From: Chryseobacterium oranimense
Lineage (GTDB): Bacteria; Bacteroidota; Bacteroidia; Flavobacteriales; Weeksellaceae
NCBI RefSeq assembly: GCF_025244725.1
Contig: NZ_CP104203.1
Location: 186,001 to 250,000, forward strand
Direction: 5' to 3'
DNA: 64,000 nt
In this document: piece by piece, positions 60,765 to 64,000 of the stretch
Position numbering within the stretch: position 1 is the first letter of the stretch
How the letters are laid out: every line of letters starts with the position of its first letter
Notes under the pieces: generated by a model
What the model was told of the DNA's origin: nothing
Seen by the model: only the letters and a program-made list of their open reading frames with translations
Databases searched by the model: none
Program-made: the position numbers and the translations under genes

Positions 60765-62186
60765 ATGCACAATAATAAATTTGGAGATTATACACCGGAA
60801 ATATCCAAAGAGGAAGTATTAGACATTACTCTTGGGATATTTTTTGACGGAACTTTGAATAATAAAACCAACACTACAGAAAGAAGGAACAAAACCGCAG
60901 ACTATAAAAAAAACGGAGGCAAACCCAGTGACAATAACAGTTATAATAACGACTGGAGCAATGTAGCACGTTTGTGGGATAATTACGATAAAAATACGTG
61001 CATCTACATAGAAGGGATAGGAACGGAAGATAAAGAAGAAGATTCCATGCTTGGCTATGCCTTTGGGACAGGTGCTACCGGGATCAGGGGAAAAGTAAGA
61101 AAAGGCTGTGAAGAGATTGTAAAAAAAGTAAAAACTATCAAAAGTTCAAAAAAGGCAGATAAAATAGCTGTTCTTACTTTTGATGTTTTCGGCTTCAGCC
61201 GTGGTGCTGCAGCTGCCCGTAATTTTGCCCACGAAATAGGAAAATCAAAATATAAAGCCAGAGCAACAACGGTCTCCCATGAAGGGATGACCGTAACATC
61301 CTACTCAGACAGTGACGGAGATGCGGTAGAAGGTCAGGAGCTTCCAAAATGGGGACATCTGGGACTTAAACTTCAGGAGGCAGGGATTACTGTTGATGTC
61401 CTGAAGATAAGGTTTCTGGGAATTTACGATACCGTTTCTTCCTATTCCAAAAACTTCTCTCCAAAACCCAATTTCCATAATGACGTAGCAGAGCTGGGAC
61501 TGGATGATATTGGAAGGGCACAGACGGTTATTCATTTTGTGGCAGAAAATGAGCACCGTGAAAACTTCGACCTTACCAATGTAAGCGTAGGAATAGAAAA
61601 AATATTTCCGGGAGTACACTGCGATGTAGGCGGAGCTTATGAAGACGGTCCGGAGGTATGGGAAGAGGTGGAAACATCCTGGACAACCAGTACAAAATTA
61701 AAAGCATTACGGCAGCAGCTGATCAATGATGCATGGTATACCGATGAAGAGCTTACCATTACCCCGGGATTTTACCTGTCACTGAGAGGAGAGCGTAAAT
61801 TCCTGAAAAAAGCATACAGCTATATTCCTTTGCATTTTATGGCGGAGCACGGCGTCCAGAAAACCGTTCCCCTTAAAATAAAAAAGCTTACCGACGAAAC
61901 CTATTCCATTTCATCAGATGAATTGCTGGTAAGAGTGAAAGACCGTTTGAGACCCTATGCGATGGCAGATGGAAAACAATATACATTCAAAAGATATCAT
62001 GATCTTAGGGTTGCTTACGGTGGCGCATCCATACCGGAACAGAAATATGCAGACTACCAGAGAGAAATGAAAGAACAGGAAGACCTGAGAACACTTAGAA
62101 ACAAATACCTGCACTGGTCGGCAAGAAGAGAAGGTATAGGAATGGATCCTACCTCCGACAGGGTAAGAGTGATCCATCAGGCTTAA
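60765..62186 (+). CDS. DUF2235 T6SS phospholipase effector candidate (Tle1-like)
   Basis: The 473-aa protein has the DUF2235 alpha/beta-hydrolase domain seen in Tle1 effectors. LGIFFDGTLNNKT is at about residues 27-39. The nucleophile elbow is GFSRGAAAARNFAHEIG (Ser near 145), the acid is probably in LGIYDTVSSY, and the His lies in FPGVHCDVGGAYEDG near 286. The fold would hydrolyse membrane phospholipids. No signal peptide is present, as expected for cargo of VgrG. It lies 53 bp after the DUF2931 gene. That it is a toxin is inferred from its domain and place. Confidence 0.88.
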   Translation: MHNNKFGDYTPEISKEEVLDITLGIFFDGTLNNKTNTTERRNKTADYKKNGGKPSDNNSYNNDWSNVARLWDNYDKNTCIYIEGIGTEDKEEDSMLGYAFGTGATGIRGKVRKGCEEIVKKVKTIKSSKKADKIAVLTFDVFGFSRGAAAARNFAHEIGKSKYKARATTVSHEGMTVTSYSDSDGDAVEGQELPKWGHLGLKLQEAGITVDVLKIRFLGIYDTVSSYSKNFSPKPNFHNDVAELGLDDIGRAQTVIHFVAENEHRENFDLTNVSVGIEKIFPGVHCDVGGAYEDGPEVWEEVETSWTTSTKLKALRQQLINDAWYTDEELTITPGFYLSLRGERKFLKKAYSYIPLHFMAEHGVQKTVPLKIKKLTDETYSISSDELLVRVKDRLRPYAMADGKQYTFKRYHDLRVAYGGASIPEQKYADYQREMKEQEDLRTLRNKYLHWSARREGIGMDPTSDRVRVIHQA

Positions 62187-62329
62187 GATTTAAAAATTAT
62201 AGTTTCATTTTAATAAAAATAAGAAAAAGAATAAATTAATTGATCCTGTCGTGTATTAAACTGATGATCATTTATATACAGAACATTAAATAAGATATTC
62301 TAATAAAGAATACTGATGCCGGGTTACTT

Positions 62330-63370
62330 ATGCAGAAATTTAACATACATACCGTCCAGAAAGGAGAAAGCTTAAAAAGTATAAGTCAGCTGTACAGCAT
62401 AGACGCCAATGCTTTAAAGTTATTTCACAATAACCACTGCGACGTAAAAGATATGATCCTGATTGAGCTTACAGGACAGAAAGAGCTCTTTCTGCCGAGA
62501 ACTGTGGTAACCGATAAAAACAGGTTGGTGAAGTTCGGGCGGGGTAACAGTCTGATCTTTCAGCCGGAAAACTCACTCATCAGATATGGAACAACCATAA
62601 CTATTGAAAGTGATGCCCATAAAAACGAGCTGAAATATGAAACGTCAGTACGCTGGCTGAAAAAGGAGAAGCAGCTTCATTTTTTTGAAATAGACAGGAC
62701 TTCCAATCTATATCTGAACGAAGAAGAAGTCAATGAAATAGCCGATCTTCTGGCATATAAAACTTCTAAAGTCTTATACCCGCTACAGATCACCGTAGAC
62801 GAGAAAGGAAAATTTAATGACATAGAAAATCTTTTCGTATTCAAAGAAAGATGGCCTGCCGTAAAAGAGGAGGTGTATAAAGAATTTGACGGCGAAACGG
62901 TAGATACTTACTGCGAAAAGATAGAAAAAGTAGTGAATGAGCCTGATGCGATGAACCTTTACCTGAAAAATGATTATTTCATCAGAACATTGTTTTTCGG
63001 AGCCTATCAGAGTTTCGGGCAGGATTATGAAACGGAGATAACAGAAAGTTTTCCTGTGGTAGACAATCCTGTAGAACCAAAATATAAAATAAGACTGGAA
63101 GTAGATCCGCTAAAAGGAGAGACAGACCTGGTTAATATGGAAGGAGAAGGAAAGTTGAATGATGAAAGAAGCATTTATGATTTTATCAACAAAGCCCCTT
63201 TTTCCATGATTATTGAAGACAATCCGGTGATGAATCATGAAGGGAATTTCAGAATAATATATTACCTGAACGGACAAAATTTACTTATAAAATCAATGTA
63301 TTTAGAATGTGACATACAACTTGAGAAGAAAAAGAAAATATCAGTAGTCATTGCGACACTGACTGAGTAA
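62330..63370 (+). CDS. LysM-domain protein of the T6SS island
   Basis: The 346-aa protein has one N-terminal LysM-like motif (FNIHTVQKGESLKSISQLYS, residues 4-23, with ILIELTGQ after it), a fold that binds peptidoglycan. The rest is not recognised: a middle segment (HKNELKYETSVRWLKKEKQ) and a C-terminal part (FSMIIEDNPVMNHEGNFRII). It has no signal peptide. It is probably a T6SS-linked effector or adaptor; the role cannot be read. It lies 143 bp after the DUF2235 gene. Confidence 0.75.
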   Translation: MQKFNIHTVQKGESLKSISQLYSIDANALKLFHNNHCDVKDMILIELTGQKELFLPRTVVTDKNRLVKFGRGNSLIFQPENSLIRYGTTITIESDAHKNELKYETSVRWLKKEKQLHFFEIDRTSNLYLNEEEVNEIADLLAYKTSKVLYPLQITVDEKGKFNDIENLFVFKERWPAVKEEVYKEFDGETVDTYCEKIEKVVNEPDAMNLYLKNDYFIRTLFFGAYQSFGQDYETEITESFPVVDNPVEPKYKIRLEVDPLKGETDLVNMEGEGKLNDERSIYDFINKAPFSMIIEDNPVMNHEGNFRIIYYLNGQNLLIKSMYLECDIQLEKKKKISVVIATLTE

Positions 63371-63388
63371 TTAAAAAAAACTAACACA

Positions 63389-64000
63389 ATGAAAATTAAA
63401 CCAAATCATAAATTTTCCATACTTGTTTTTATATTAAGCTTTGGCCTCTGTTTCGCACAGAAAACAGAGTTTAACATTCCTAAGGACATCGAGACCTTAC
63501 AAAACACCATCTTCTATTTTCAGAATGATTATACCAAAGATGAACCCAAAGCTGCCGCTGCATCGGATAAGGATTTTTCAACCACTGTCGATCTCTATGA
63601 TCTGAAATACGACGGAGCTTCCAAAAATCCTTACCTGAATCTGGCATTGAAAAGCGGGGCCAAACCCAAGCAATTCATCCAACAGGCCACCTGGACCGTA
63701 AATATGAAAAAAGTGTCCTCAAAAAACACAAAAGTTACGGTTTATCTCGAAAAACTGATTCCGGACAGCTGGTCCAAAAAAGAGGTGGATACAAAGCTCA
63801 CCAAATCCACAGGAAAAGTGGAACAGGAAATCAAAGAGTTTCTTACCACCTACAAGCCGTCTGAGGCCGCAGCAGGAGCGGAAGTAGCAGATGCATCATC
63901 ATCTGAAGCGGCTACCACCTATTCGGATGTTCCGACCCTTCCCACGGAAGAGGGAACTCCAAAACAGAAAAAGACTTCCAAATACCTCCAGAATTTATTC
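63389..64000 (+). CDS. Exported hypothetical protein (partial)
   Basis: The gene starts at 63389, 18 bp after the LysM gene, and runs off the right edge with 204 codons present. It begins with a signal peptide (about residues 1-23, ending LCFAQ). The visible mature part has a beta-like region (TWTVNMKKVSSKNTKVTVYL) and an Ala/Ser/Thr/Pro-rich linker near the edge (AEVADASSSEAATTYS). I do not recognise the family. The close spacing implies co-transcription with the LysM gene. Confidence 0.7.
   Translation, partial: MKIKPNHKFSILVFILSFGLCFAQKTEFNIPKDIETLQNTIFYFQNDYTKDEPKAAAASDKDFSTTVDLYDLKYDGASKNPYLNLALKSGAKPKQFIQQATWTVNMKKVSSKNTKVTVYLEKLIPDSWSKKEVDTKLTKSTGKVEQEIKEFLTTYKPSEAAAGAEVADASSSEAATTYSDVPTLPTEEGTPKQKKTSKYLQNLF

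Overview
The window looks like a piece of a Chryseobacterium-type genome (Bacteroidota, Flavobacteriia, Weeksellaceae). The reasons are the AT-rich intergenic DNA, promoters of the TTG / TANNTTTG type, gliding genes (gldB, gldC), a type IX secretion C-terminal sorting domain, a PafA phosphatase close to the Elizabethkingia enzyme, and Bacteroidota-type T6SS TssD and VgrG. No rRNA, tRNA or CRISPR array was seen. This placement rests on reading proteins by eye, not on a search.

Layout. 1-3224: a large secreted choice-of-anchor I protein (cut by the left edge), a 51-aa membrane peptide and an NAD(P)-binding protein. 3337-3435: a lone palindromic repeat. 3450-6446: the polyphosphate pair ppx and ppk1. 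6703-8667: dnaK with its terminator. 8668-12174: an accessory stretch of small unknown genes, including two copies of a module made of a tiny membrane protein and a DUF7674-like protein. 12175-15347: an AraC regulator, a nucleoid-associated protein and a DUF3592-like membrane protein. 15409-21395: a five-gene run of outer-membrane porin, DASS dicarboxylate transporter and sdhCAB, which would bring in C4-dicarboxylates and oxidise succinate. 21557-26797: a choloylglycine-hydrolase relative, a bacteriophytochrome kinase with its heme oxygenase, and malate dehydrogenase. 27057-34035: a minus-strand run of small enzymes, membrane and secreted proteins, including a TetR-SDR pair that shares an operator. 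34214-40177: pafA, a TPR / TPR-AraC sensor pair and a T9SS-exported HAF-repeat protein.

40213-41553 is the most unusual part. A barnase-type RNase and a barstar-type inhibitor lie on the same strand, and a 441-bp unit sits between them. The unit is a GIY-YIG nuclease gene bounded by a perfect 57-bp inverted repeat. The ends of this repeat match the ends of the lone palindrome at 3337-3435, which suggests an autonomous and a non-autonomous member of one mobile palindrome family. A second, different system lies at 48073-48895: a Y1 (HUH) REP-associated transposase with three copies of its own palindrome.

41583-51448 carries nadE, gldB, gldC, cystathionine gamma-synthase, acetyltransferases, a DinB-like protein, a Sua5/YrdC protein and the CCA-adding enzyme. 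51613-54743 is a cobalamin-riboswitch-controlled BtuB receptor with a surface lipoprotein. 54886-56827 holds cytidine deaminase, an Old Yellow Enzyme and a DUF2752 protein. 57006 to the right edge is a T6SS TssD/VgrG island with a Tle1-like DUF2235 phospholipase candidate, a DUF2931 lipoprotein (possible immunity), a LysM protein and a truncated exported protein.
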